Source: Malurus cyaneus samueli (Eukaryota > Chordata > Aves > Passeriformes > Maluridae). Taken from it: a stretch of DNA of 64,000 nucleotides. Below, piece by piece: positions 1-50,394 of this stretch; position 1 is the first letter of the stretch, and every line of letters starts with the position of its first letter. Made by a program: the position numbers and the translations under genes. The stretch lies in assembly GCA_009741485.1 (NCBI GenBank), contig CM019230.1, positions 5,056,377-5,120,376 of the forward strand, in the 5' to 3' direction. The notes beneath the pieces are model-generated. The model was not told the origin of the DNA, did no database searches, and worked only from the letters and a program-made list of their open reading frames with translations.

Positions 1-249
1 TGGCACGGGATGGAAAGGCAGAGCATCCATCCCCTTTCCTCTGCCATTCCTTCTCACATTTCTAGCCTGGCTTCACCCTGGAACAGCTTCCATCTCTCCT
101 GCTTGGGGTTCTTGGGGCTGTTCTAACACAGACTGTAAGGTGACGATGCAGAGCACAAAGGAAGTTCTGGAAAATTCTGTGTTTGGGACTATTTGTGGAA
201 GAAAAGAGGGAAGGAAGAGGATATGCAGTTAGCTGGGACAAAACAGACA

Positions 250-381
250 CTAACCTTAACCCTAACCCAAATCCTAACCCTTACCCTAATCCTAACCCTA
301 ACCCAAACCCAAACCATAACCCAAAACCTAACCCAAACCCTTACCCTAATCCTAATCCTAACGCAAACCCTAACCCTAACC
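250..381 (-). repeat. Degenerate interstitial telomeric repeat
   Basis: About 130 bp of CCCTAA-type hexamers on the + strand (TTAGGG on the - strand) with frequent variants such as CCCAAA, CCCTTA and CCTAAT. It ends abruptly at cagatgctgg. The heavy decay marks an old internal tract, not a chromosome end. Confidence 0.9.
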
Positions 382-820
382 AGATGCTGGCTTAAAAAAC
401 ATCACTGGGAAACATCGCTGGACTGGTTTTTATGTGGTTTGTTTTTTGTTTGATTTGAGGTTTTTTGCTGTTTTATTTTATTTTGGGTGTTTTTCCCCTT
501 ATGGCCATAAATCTGTAGTGTTTCCAGTTCGACATGCATCAAAGAGTTTGTGTTCCTTGAGTGCGTGTTTTAATCAACTTTGCTTGTGTTCCACCTTCCA
601 AAAAGCAGAGTTGGGATTTATTTTTGGTGGTCACAGGGCCAAAGTTACACAGAGCTGCCACGGAATTATTCAGATCTAACTGAGAAATGAACTGTGGAAT
701 TTATCAGCAGCCTGTGCCTGTGTGGATGTCTCACATCAAGATAAAGAGAGAGGAAAATGCTGCTGGGGAATTCTGTGCACAAAACCCTGTGAAGCAAGAA
801 TTAAAAGTAATGAGATTAAA

Positions 821-915
821 TAGAAAATAACTACATCAGGAATATGTTAATAAATTAATTAAAGCCTNTAGAAAATAACTACATCAGGAATATGTTAATA
901 AATTAATTAAAGCCT
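821..915 (+). repeat. Exact 47-bp duplication separated by a single N
   Basis: Positions 821-867 and 869-915 are identical and are separated only by the ambiguous base at 868. This is the pattern left when an assembler joins two contig ends that overlap without merging them, so the second copy may not exist in the genome. Confidence 0.9.
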
Positions 916-3900
916 GCCGAAGTTGAAGTGTACCTTAATTAAGATTGAAGCCCGTGAGAGTGCTCTCTTCTGTTTAGGGATTTTGCCACAGGTAAAATTA
1001 CCTGTTTGGAAATGTTTCTGAATCTGTGAGGGAAATGGGGTCAGCTGAAAATGTGGTCAGATCATTAACTCTGACAATTTTGGGCTTCTCTGTTTTCCCA
1101 GACCAGTTTATTGATGATCTACTACATTTCCTTTACTGCAGCCTTATTTGTAGCATGTGAGATAAATGTGAATATTGATTTTTGTTAAAAAGAGGAGGTC
1201 AGGATTTCGTGCTCTTCTCTTCTCCAGGTTTGTTTGCTGGGTTTTCATTTTTGTATAATTCTCAAGTCAAACACACAGAGAACAAAGCAGAGGGAGAGGC
1301 AGCACAAAGGCCACGCTGAGATCAGTCTGACAAATTGGGAAATAGTTGTATAGATCCTAACAGATCTTTGAAATCAACCTTTTAAACTATCCTGCAACAT
1401 TTTATCCAGTCCACATATAAAAAATAAACACTCTGCTTTCTGGAGTGGCAGAGGCTGATGACTGTACCAGGAAAAGTCAATATCTTTCCCATGAGGTGTC
1501 CATTTCCCATACTGTTTGTATTGTAGGAAAATACACAAAATGCAGAAAATACTTCCTTTTTAACTTCTGCACCTGCAACTTTTTATAAGGCCTCATGAAA
1601 CTTTGTTTTCCCCAAAAATAACGCAGTTTGATGTTCTAAAATGAGAGCCACCATCACTTTACAGGCTCACTACTACAAATACAGAGACTCCTTCTCTTAT
1701 CAGTCATGAGCAAGAGCAGAACCTCATTTTCCTGCAGTTGAAACTGCACGCAGGGAAAGGAAAATGTCATTATTTGCTGTGCAAAAGGCATTTGTGGGTG
1801 TTGAGCTTGCAAACAGAGGGTGAACACATTTCAGTGATCTGCTGTCCTGACTGTAAATGGTTGTACTTGAAAAGTGTGAAGAGGATAAGATTTTGGGGTT
1901 GTGTGTAACTCTTACAATATCTGAATTGAAAGAAAATAATTCAGTTGTGAATAGATGGAATTATGGGGCTCCTACCCATAATCAAACAGAGCCAGTGTAG
2001 AGCCTGGGACAGCCACAGGGTCTCAATGTTTCAACCTTTTCACTGAGCTGTGATCTGAGGAGATGGAAAATATAAGACACTTCTTCATAACGGGGCAGGT
2101 CCTGAGGGTGCAGGTTGGTGCTGAATCTCCAGTGGTTTCTGCAGCTGCTCTTCCTTTGGGCACCTACGAGTGCTTCCCTTAAATCTCAGAAGGCACAGAA
2201 AAAGGCAAGGCTTTGTATTTCTCATGTTGGAGATCTTGGATTTTGTCCTGCCCACTCTGTGCCCACGCAGGAGAATTTTCCATCTCCCTTCAAGTGTCCA
2301 TCCCTCCCCTGAGGTCAGAAATGAGGCACCTCAGCTCTTTCACTGCTTTCCTGGTGTTCCCCATCTGCAGCTGGGCAGGGAAACTCTGGTTCCAAACAGC
2401 CAACACCATCAGCACTGCATTTTTATGAAGGGGAAATGAGAAAGACAAATGTTACTGCTCTCCATGAATTTGTCTCTTATCACTTCCCCTCTCTGCTCGG
2501 TGGAGAGTGATGTGATTCATATCAGCGGTTATTTGGGTCACTTTTACTTCGAGAGAGACAATAATGGTAACCTCGTTTGAGATTTATGCCAATTTAAGGA
2601 AGAAAATGGAATAGTGAATATTTTGCATAGCTGCTCAGTTTAACTGAGGGTTCAGCGAAGCGTGAGATTCCAAATGTAAGAGGCTTGAACCACTTTCCTG
2701 TTTGTTTTTAAACTACATTTGTTACTCATGATTGATTAGCAATTTTGTGTCATTGATATGCAGAGTGCTGAAACTGAGTTCAATAAACTGACCTTATTCA
2801 GCGATTAAGCTAAACTTGGTATTTAATTATTATGCATGCAAAGTCAAGTAGGAAAATTAAGGAGGATTTACAAATAAAATCATTGTGGTTTATCTGCAGT
2901 GAACGGGAATATCTGGCTTTATGACTTTTCATAAGGAATTTATTACTGCTTATTTAGAATTGGAATAAACACAGGAAAAAAATAGAACATCTGTATCAAA
3001 GTGTAAAGAACCACAACAATCAAAAGCTGTTTAATCTCATCCACTTAGTTCTAGTGCACAGTCTGTTCAGTGTAACTTTTTACAGCGTTCTGTGCAGGAA
3101 AACAGGTCATTTAAACTCAGTAATTAGTATTACAGATAAAATGACACTGCAGCAATGTTAATTACCATAGTACTGATGTCGTATAGGATATAATACATAA
3201 TAGTCATGTCTTTCATTTTAAATTGAAGTGCAACAAAGCATATTATTGCTGCACTTCTTAAATTAAATGAATGTTATTCAAGTGTACATTTGTACCCATG
3301 CAGAATGTTTTTTAATAAATCATAATTTTACTTTAACTCAAACTGGTGTATTTTACTTTCTAACAGCATAAATTAAAGAACTTCTTGATCTAGAAACTTT
3401 TTCTATGACAGCGGAAATCATGACAAAATTATATTCCATATGAAATATTTCCACAATCATTTTCTTTTTCATTACAGCAGCTGTAAATCAGTTGGCAAAT
3501 GAGGCACAGAATTCAGCCTTTTTAAAAATAAAGATGAATCTCAAGGAGCTGTTTGGTGTGTAGTAGGAACTAGATATACATGATCAAATTGGAATTAATT
3601 CTGCACTTCTCTGGCTAAAAGATCTGGCAATTGTGCACATAAAATATTCATAGCAAAACAAAGAGATTTGTGTGGGGAGACAGTGGAAGTTTTCACCTGC
3701 AGCTCCAGGAGGAGCAGAGTTCCTATTAATGAATAATTGCGTCTCTGCTTTTTTTGCAGAACCTTTGCTTTTGGGCGACTTCGTTATAAATATTAAAAGA
3801 AGGAAAAAAGAGTTAAATTTCAGATTTGTTCAAGTGTACTTAAATAATTCACGCCAGCTGAAATGTTCCCATTTCCAGTGCAGAAATTTTGAAACTGAGC

Positions 3901-4226
3901 CATTCTTCAGCCCTGGCATGAAAAGTACTCTAAAAACCTACTTAATTAGGAGCGCAACAATCCCATCCACCACATCAGCCCAAGGCTAAAATGTGTACAC
4001 AGGGTTTTAGCAAAATATTTGAACACACAGCACCAGGGTTCAAAGCAGAAATTGGAAGTGTGACCCAAGGTTGGTAATTTCATCTCACGAGAGCGAGATG
4101 CGTCGCCGCATTCGAACGAAGGTGCTGGAGGAGGAGGAAAACCTCCACATGCACACAAATCATTTGGAAGATTTGCAAATTATTTTGAAAAAAATTATGG
4201 GTTTTTTTGTCCCCTCCACTTTGTTC

Positions 4227-4228
4227 AG
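4227..4228 (+). other. Decoy 3' splice site 1 (array copy)
   Basis: The sequence cccctccactttgttcag|gtcagtgg matches the genuine acceptor 323 bp downstream. Read in the incoming phase 0, the following codons give V S G N S T P and then TGA. Confidence 0.6.
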
Positions 4229-4388
4229 GTCAGTGGTAATTCCACCCCATGAGCATAAGATGCGTTGCCGCATTTGAACGAAGGTGCGTGAGGAGGAGGA
4301 AAACCTCCAAATGCACACAAATCATTTTGAAGATTTGCGAATTATTTTGGAAAAAATAATGGTTTTTTTCCTCCCCTCCACTTTGTTC

Positions 4389-4390
4389 AG
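4389..4390 (+). other. Decoy 3' splice site 2 (array copy)
   Basis: The sequence cctcccctccactttgttcag|gtcagtgg is essentially the same as the genuine acceptor 161 bp downstream. Read in phase 0 it gives V S G N S I Q R A and then TGA. Confidence 0.6.
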
Positions 4391-4512
4391 GTCAGTGGTA
4401 ATTCCATCCAACGAGCGTGAGATGCGTCGCCACATTCGAACGAAGGTGCTGGAGGAGGAGGAAAACCTCCAAATGCACACAAATCATTTTGAAGATTTGC
4501 GAATTATTTTGA

Positions 4513-43445
<38,933 letters not shown>

Positions 43446-44180
43446 GTGAGACAGAACGTGCAGAACCCAAATCCTCAGTGGAACGCTCCTGCTGGGAATT
43501 GGCATCACCTGCAGTGCACCCAACCTCCCTCTCTGGGTTCACCACGTGCTGTGGGCAAAGAGCTGCCGTGCTGGGAACTCCTCCAAATTCATTCGTTGAT
43601 CGGTGGCCATTTCAAAAAAAAAAAAAAATTTAAATAAAAATATAAAATAAAAAGACAGTATTACAGTAAATGTGATTACGATTTTCCTGAACTAATTTAG
43701 AGTCACAAAGAAAGACTTTTCAGCCTTTGTACATATGAAATCTCCCTCTCTCCCCCGTCCTTCTCCCTCAGCGAAAAAAAAACTAAAAAATTTAAAAAAA
43801 ATTTAAAAAAAAAAAAAAAAAAAGAAAGAAAAAAGGTGGCTCGGTACAGCATCAAAGTGGAGTTGTGTTCTGTGTGCCAAGTAATCCTTGGAAAGCTCTC
43901 ATTATTTCACTACCATTAATGGATACTGACGAGACAGAACAAGACTACTGTAAAGGAAACTTATTTCTAGGTTATGATCTTTCTGTTAATTTCATTTTTA
44001 AAAAGAGACAGACTTTGAGAGATAAGTATTGTAAATATATCACTGCAGAATATAAAGGAAATTGAAATATTTCCCTCTGTCACATATCTGTAGTAGGATT
44101 TGCCAAAAGCAGAATTGATCCATTTTCTGTTTCTTGTTTTACAGCAGGTCATACGTTGTGTTGGTTACTATTAACAACTC

Positions 44181-44186
44181 AATAAA
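44181..44186 (+). promoter_or_regulatory. AATAAA polyadenylation signal, first candidate
   Basis: A canonical AATAAA sits in the context caactcaataaatgtgttta, about 735 nt after the stop codon. T-rich sequence follows within 40 nt, as expected downstream of a cleavage site. The block around it is duplicated at 44646. Confidence 0.7.
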
Positions 44187-44645
44187 TGTGTTTAACAAAT
44201 TAATTTAGTAAAGTTGCTTTGATTTCTCTTTTCCGTTCTGAAATAACAAGCCTCTACTACTTGTGGCTGCATCCTTTGTGTTTTTCACTTTTTTCTTCTT
44301 TTCTTTTTTCCTTTTTTTTCTTCATTTCTTTGTTTGCAGCCCATTTAAGTGAGTTAATGACGATTGGGAATGCATTTAGAGCTGATATAACTTTAACTCC
44401 ACTTTATGGTCCATCATTAACAGGAGCTGGGCTCAGGAGCAGAGAGCACTGGAAGCATTTCTCAGTTTAAAATTGCCATTTTCCTCGCTGAAGCCATTAC
44501 TGGGACAAACATTCAATCCTGTAAATGGGTGGTGAAAGGGATATTTTTTCTTTACAGATACAGCAGGAGCTGACCAAGTAAAAGCAAATGCCTTTTTTCT
44601 TGTTTATAATGGTCATTCACTGTGTTTGGTTACTGTCAAGAACTC

Positions 44646-44651
44646 AATAAA
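44646..44651 (+). promoter_or_regulatory. AATAAA polyadenylation signal, second candidate (duplicate of the first)
   Basis: A canonical AATAAA 465 bp after the first one, in nearly the same ~50-bp context (tggttact, then aactcaataaatgtgttta). A GT-containing stretch (gcatgtttgacctt) follows. It gives the gene a second, possibly distal, 3' end. Confidence 0.6.
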
Positions 44652-45769
44652 TGTGTTTAACAAGTTGACACAGCGCATGTTTGACCTTCTTGCACATTGA
44701 GGGGATTTTCAGGTTGGGGTTTTTTCCAATCTGGAGAGGGGTCAGACCCTGATATCCCACCCCTAATTCTCACTTTGTACCACAGGACATGCTGAATTTC
44801 ACAGGAAATGCTCTGCCACCAAGGAATTCTTTGAAAAACAGGCACTACAAGAAATGTGAGGGAACAGCCAGGCAGCTTTAGCATGTTCAAAAATGTTATT
44901 TTTGTTATTTTATCTGTGCCTGGAGCACTGATAAAATAACAAAAGTGCAAGGAGCAGCTGACAGGACAGTGCAGAGCCTGTGGGATTTAGAAAGATTGCA
45001 GCTTGAACAGTGAGAACAGGACCAGCATTCAGGGGACCCTCAGGATGGAGATGGAAAATTGTGAGGAACCCAAAATTGTCAATATTCCAATTGCTCAGGG
45101 AGAGAAGGGCTGGCCCAGGGATGCCCTGTGTGGTCCTGGGCTGGTGGCTCTGGCCCAGGATCCTCTTTGCACAAACATAATCCTCAATCCTGGAGTTATT
45201 TCACTCCCAGGATCCTGTGAGAACACTTGTAAAGCATTTGATCCTCGAGTTATTTCATTTTAAGCTTTCCAAACGGCTCCCAGCACTGTGCAGTGATCTG
45301 AAAAATCCACCCCACGACCACAGAAATGTCACACAGCCAGTATTACACTGCAGATCAATATCATCAAATTCTGCAGATGAAAAAAGCAAAAATAGGTTTA
45401 CCTGGCTAATAAAAAAAAAATAAAAACAATGGGAGTCACACGCCTTCAATATTTTTGAGTGATCTGTAACTTATAAACTTGTTTCCCCTACTTGTTTGGG
45501 GTCTGTGAAGCTCCTCCTAGGCTGCAGAGTAAAATTCCTGAGACCACAAAATCCACAATGCATCAATCTCTGTTTGTGGACAAATATCCATCAGCTGCTG
45601 GCCTGAGTGTGTCAGTGACAGAAGAGGAAGATAAGCCAGGCCTCCATTATCAAACTTTTAATAAGTAATAAACCCTATTTTCTGTTTTACTGGGAGCTGA
45701 TGGGAGGGATTTAGGGGCAGGGAAAGATTTGACAGAAGGGATGGTCCTGGGAAGGAATCTGAAACACTG

Positions 45770-45990
45770 GGACACCACAAATATATTAGGAAAAAATTCT
45801 TCACTGCAAAGGTGATCACCTTGGAATTGTCTGCCCAGGGGGAGGTGGAGTCACCATTCCTGTGTTTAAAACAGATTGAACGTGGCACTCAGTGCCTTGG
45901 TTTAATTGATGAGGAGGTGTTGGGTCACAGGCTGGACTTGATGGTCTTGAAGGTCTCTCCCAGCCTGTTTAATTATCTGTAATTCTGTGT
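45770..45990 (+). mobile_element. CR1 LINE 3' end
   Basis: It contains ttaggaaaaaattcttcac, gcccagggggaggtggagtc, then ggctggacttgatggtcttg and aaggtctctcccagcctg, all in CR1 order, ending near taattctgtgt. It may begin further upstream, around 45.66 kb. 5'-truncated. Confidence 0.9.
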
Positions 45991-47025
45991 ATCCTACTTT
46001 AAAGGGTCACTGTGTTGTATTGCGAAATAAAATGTGAAATATTATTTCACAATAAAGTGCAAAACGTTTTTGCGAAATAGCTATTTGCTATTGCAAAAAG
46101 CAGATTTGTAGCAAAAAAAGTTGATGGTGCAAAAAGGAAAGAATAAAAAAGTCCACATCCTATTGTACACCTCAAGGCTGGACACTGCTCCCAAAAAATC
46201 CCAGATATTTGGTTCCTAAACTCAAAACACGATAAATTTTTCACGGAGATAAGCTATAACTGCTCCATATTTTTTTATTTTTTTTTAATTAGATTTTATT
46301 CCCCAGATAGAGCAGCTGACAAAGCAAGGAGAGTTTCCTGTAAGAGACTCTGATTTACTGGCAAATGGCTCAGCACAGTTCTCAAGAGCACACCGTAAAA
46401 TTATTCCAGGAGCCTGTTTGTATGGCAGAGAACAAGCTCCATTTATAATGGGAAATGTAATGCAGGCAAACATTTGCTGTTTCCTCCAGTGTCAGGCTTC
46501 TATTCTGATAACTAAAGATGTGTCAAACACATACTCAGAGCAGAAAATGAAAAACAGGATAATAAATCTTCTCAGGACAGGAAAATAATGCTTAGTATTT
46601 CAATAGAGGGGGAGAAAAAAAAATCTTTAGAAGGAGTATTAGAGAAACAGTGAAAATGTTGATGCAGTTTATGAATTTTGGCAGATGGTCCCACCCTGTG
46701 AGGGGAGAAGGAGCTGAAGCTGAAGGTAAATCCGAGGGGAGCACAGATATAGTTGGAAAATGTTGTATTTGCACCAGAAGGGAGGTCAAGGTTGGGAAAT
46801 TCAGCTTTAGGGGATTGTGTCAGCAGGAGGGAACAGCCAGGACCCCACAGAGATCCCATTTCCTGAGGAATTCGGGGTTTGCACCCCCAGCACAGGCGCA
46901 CAAACACCATGGAAGTTTTTGGGGTTTGCCAAGGGAGTTGTGGGGTCAGGGTCAGAACGGCCTTTCCAGTTCCTTGAGGGCCCTTCTGGATGAGCCAGAA
47001 GGATTTTGGGATTCCCCCTCAAGGG

Positions 47026-47438
47026 TTTTGTGAACTTTCCTCAAAGATTTTGTGACCCCTCCTCAAGGATTCCGTGACCCCTCTTCAAGCATTCTATGAA
47101 CCCTCCTCAAGGGTTTTCTGAATACTCCTCAAAGATTTTGTGACCCTTCCTCAAGGATTTTGACTTCTCAAGGATTCTGTGACCCCTCTTCAAGGATTTT
47201 GTGATCCCTCCTCAAGGATTTTGAGACCCCTGCCCAAGGATTTTGTGACCCTTCCCCAAGAATTTCGACCAATCCCCAAGGGTTCTGTGACTCTGCCTCA
47301 AGGATTTTGTGACCCCTCCTAAAGGATTCTGCAAACCCTCCCCAAGGATTCTGAAAACCCTCCTCAAGAATTCTGTGACCCCTTCTCAAAGATTCTGTGA
47401 CCCCCTCCTCGAGGATTTTGTGATCTTTCCTCAAGAAA
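47026..47438 (+). repeat. 22-bp minisatellite, about 18 copies
   Basis: Variants of ctcaaggattttgtgacccc follow each other over about 410 bp, many differing at TTTTGTG/TTCTGTG. The long minus-strand open frame here (ILEEGSQNPW repeats) is a product of the repeat, not a gene. Confidence 0.95.
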
Positions 47439-50309
47439 TCTGCAAAGAAAGCCCCAGAAATGCCTCGTGCTTTGCTTCCCTTGCTGTCCTGCTGCTCCAC
47501 CCATATTTTAGGGGCACTCCCTGGAAGTTCATCCCTGCCCTAAAGGATTCTTGTAGGAGTTTGTTATGAAAATGCCAGATTTAATGTGCTGATGGATGAG
47601 AAAGGGATTGTGAACCCCACGTGGTAAAGAGGTGGGAATGTGTCAATGTGAGAAGGAAATGTATTAATATTCCAATAGGAGATAAAAATCTTATGCAGGA
47701 ACGTTAAGACAACATAGAAAGTCATAAACATTGTGACAGAAAACAGAATTTGGGAGAATCACGAGGGGAGAAGATTGATCTCTTCCCTCTGTCCTGAATT
47801 TTCCTCTTAATGATGCAGCAATAGAGCAGCAAGCTGATTTCAGCTGGCTGCCTCCTTCCAGACATAATTTAAATTTGACAGCAATAGGAGTAATTGTGAC
47901 ATTTCCAGACATTGAAGCCAAAGTTTTGCACTACTGGAGGCCTGGCTCATTAAACATTTATTTATATCCGTGTTCCACGAGCTGCAGAAAAACACAAAAA
48001 TGGAACTCCATTGACAAACATTTCACCCAGGTGCTGCCCGTGCTCCTCCCTCAGGATGGGCAGCTGAGACACTGAAAATAAACCCAAATCACTGAAATTT
48101 TGCCTTCCTGCAGACACTGGCATCTCCTGAAAACCTGTGAGCTATCAAAGGCAAACATCACCTCCTGAGAGCTCAAATTGGGCAGCCCAAAGTGCAGACC
48201 AAAGGGACTTTGGCTTTTAAAAGTGTTGATGAATCTCTGCGTAATTCAGAATACAGAAGATGAAGAATTGTGGAATAAATTCAGAAATTGACTCTTCCCC
48301 CTCCTCTTCATGTGTTGCTTGTCTTGCAAAGAGGAAGAACTTCCTAAGAGGGGAAAGAGCTCCCTGTCAGTGTGGGAAATGTCAGAGGAGGTTGTTGTTA
48401 TCCCATGTTGGGTTTCTGCAGGGACCCTAAACGATCTCAGCTGAAATATCACAGCTCTGCCTTTTGGAAGGCTGATATAGCCAAGGAAATAAAACAAACA
48501 CAAAAAAAAAATAGTCCAACAAATAAACAAACCGAAACAAAAACAAAAACAAACAAACAAAAAAACTAAAATAGGTGGAATTCACCAAATTTAATAAACA
48601 GCTTATTTCTACTGATGATCTATTGTTTAACACTGTCTGTTTTTTCACCACACTGCAATAAGCATGCACAACCCTGTTGCTTTCAGCTCAGAGCCCACCC
48701 TCTCCTTCCTCCCCATGTCTTGCTCTGGCAGCTAATTAATTAGTTTAATTATTAGTGTGTCTTTCAGATTCTCCAGTTCCCAGGTATTTCCCATGCACAG
48801 CAAAAGAATTCCCAGCAGTGCAGGGGTGCACTTTCCCACCAACCATTTCAAGCACCATTCTCTCATGCTGTAAGCAGCAATTAGTCTTATTTTTCTTTAA
48901 AAATATAAATAAAGTTCTAAGCTAGACAAAGGAGTTTGGCTCATAAAGCAGTCAGAGCACTGCCTGAGTTCCCATGCACATGGAGAGGGCTGTGATCTTG
49001 CTACCCACATGAAATGGATGAGAAAAGAAACATCTCAAAGCAGGAATGAAGTTAGATGGTTAGACTGTACCAACTTGCTTCTTTATAATATTTATTTGCA
49101 TAATTCCTGTGATTTTTTTTTATGTTTTATTATCTCTTCGATGTTCATGCCTCAGAATAATAATATCAAGTTCTTTTTCCCGTATCTGCCCTTTAATTGC
49201 AGCTTTATGATAAATTTTCACAAGGTAATGAGAAAACTGCTTGTTTGGGGCATTTAGAAGAACAAGTCCCACAAAAAAATCATATTAATATTCTTTAAAT
49301 AAAGGACTCTTCAGGGGAAGAAGGAAAATAAATCGAGATCACTTTCATGCTTCTCAAACAAAAACACTGAAAGAGACAAACACAGAAAAAGAAACTTCTC
49401 CAAACTCTACACCCTGAAAAAAAAGAAATATATTTTCCTTTAGCAGAATTTCCCCGTGGTTGATTTACAAAGCAGAGCGCAGGAATAACGCTCCAGCCCC
49501 ATAAATACCAGGGAATGACTAACAGGAGACACTCAGCCAAGGAACCTGGTGGCTTTTATGGAGCAGAGCTTGTCACTGTGAATCAGGGGGAGCTGTGGAA
49601 GGGCAGCAAAGGCTGGTGAGTGATTGTAGAGCCTGGAAAGGTGAGCACAGCCCTTCGTGTCCCAGGAGCCAACATCTCATCGTGATGGGTGGGAGAGGGA
49701 AAGGCGGAAAAAAAAAAAAAAATCGAGATTGACTTCAAGATGTTTCTCTTAATGAAAGTTTTCCTGTCAACAGCCATTCCAATGCTAATGTCAACATTTT
49801 TTTGGAAGTAGTACCCTGTGACATTCATTAGGGATGTCATAAGCATCCCACAGCATATGGTGTCTCAAATCCAATTACTTTTCTATTCAAACCATGACCT
49901 TGAACAGATTTTTAAAACAAGGAAGAACACAAGAACAAAACCCTTATTGCTTATTTGATGGCTCAGTGGCATAGTAGTGAAATTCAGAACTATGTCAGAC
50001 TGTCCTTCTGTTTGTTTTGCTTTCCAGTTTTGTGCCTGATCTAAAAAATAAAAGTTATGGAAGCTTGTTTTAGAAAAAGAAGTGGTGGCAACATCTACTT
50101 TCTGAGGCTGTTTGCATGCTGAAAGCCCTGTGTACACAGAAAAGGGCATTTTGAGATACTCCAAGGGTTTTAAATCTCTCTGATTCCCAGGGCTAAGGCT
50201 GGAGCTCTCTGCGTCCTGCACAGCCTGGAGCTGAAATCTTCCTCTCTACTGGGATGTCCTCCCCACCCAGATGGGCAAGAGCCTCTCACTGACCAGCCTT
50301 TCCTGCTGG

Positions 50310-50394
50310 AAATATTTCCCCTTGACCACTATTTTCTCCTGACCAACATTTCTCCCTCTCCACCATTTCCCCCTGCCCAACATTTCCTCCCTGC
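50310..50394 (+). repeat. ~20-bp degenerate tandem repeat, four copies
   Basis: Units resemble atttccccctgaccaac with several substitutions each. Pyrimidine-rich. Confidence 0.8.

Larger units (their letters stand above)
1..4070 (+). other. CA10: CA10 intron (3' part), non-coding
   Basis: This is the tail of the intron before the first visible exon; no exon was found here. After the telomere-like tract and the duplicated segment around the N it is unique AT-rich sequence. The stretch 2460-3480 has no visible repeat and a complex composition, like conserved non-coding DNA, but conservation cannot be judged from one sequence. Open frames here are short and match nothing I recognise. Confidence 0.75.
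43446..44670 (+). other. CA10: CA10 3' untranslated region (approximate end)
   Basis: This is non-coding sequence following the stop codon. It includes long A-rich stretches at 43614-43660 and 43770-43840. The end is inferred from two strong polyadenylation-signal contexts near 44181 and 44646; which one is used cannot be told from sequence. A T/C-rich stretch at 44277-44335 lies between the two candidate ends. Confidence 0.7.

Noticed and set aside
250..381. True chromosome end
   Set aside because: Hexamers are heavily degenerate and are followed by intronic DNA of CA10 on the other side.
47168..47500. 110-residue repetitive open frame on the - strand
   Set aside because: It is generated by the 22-bp minisatellite.
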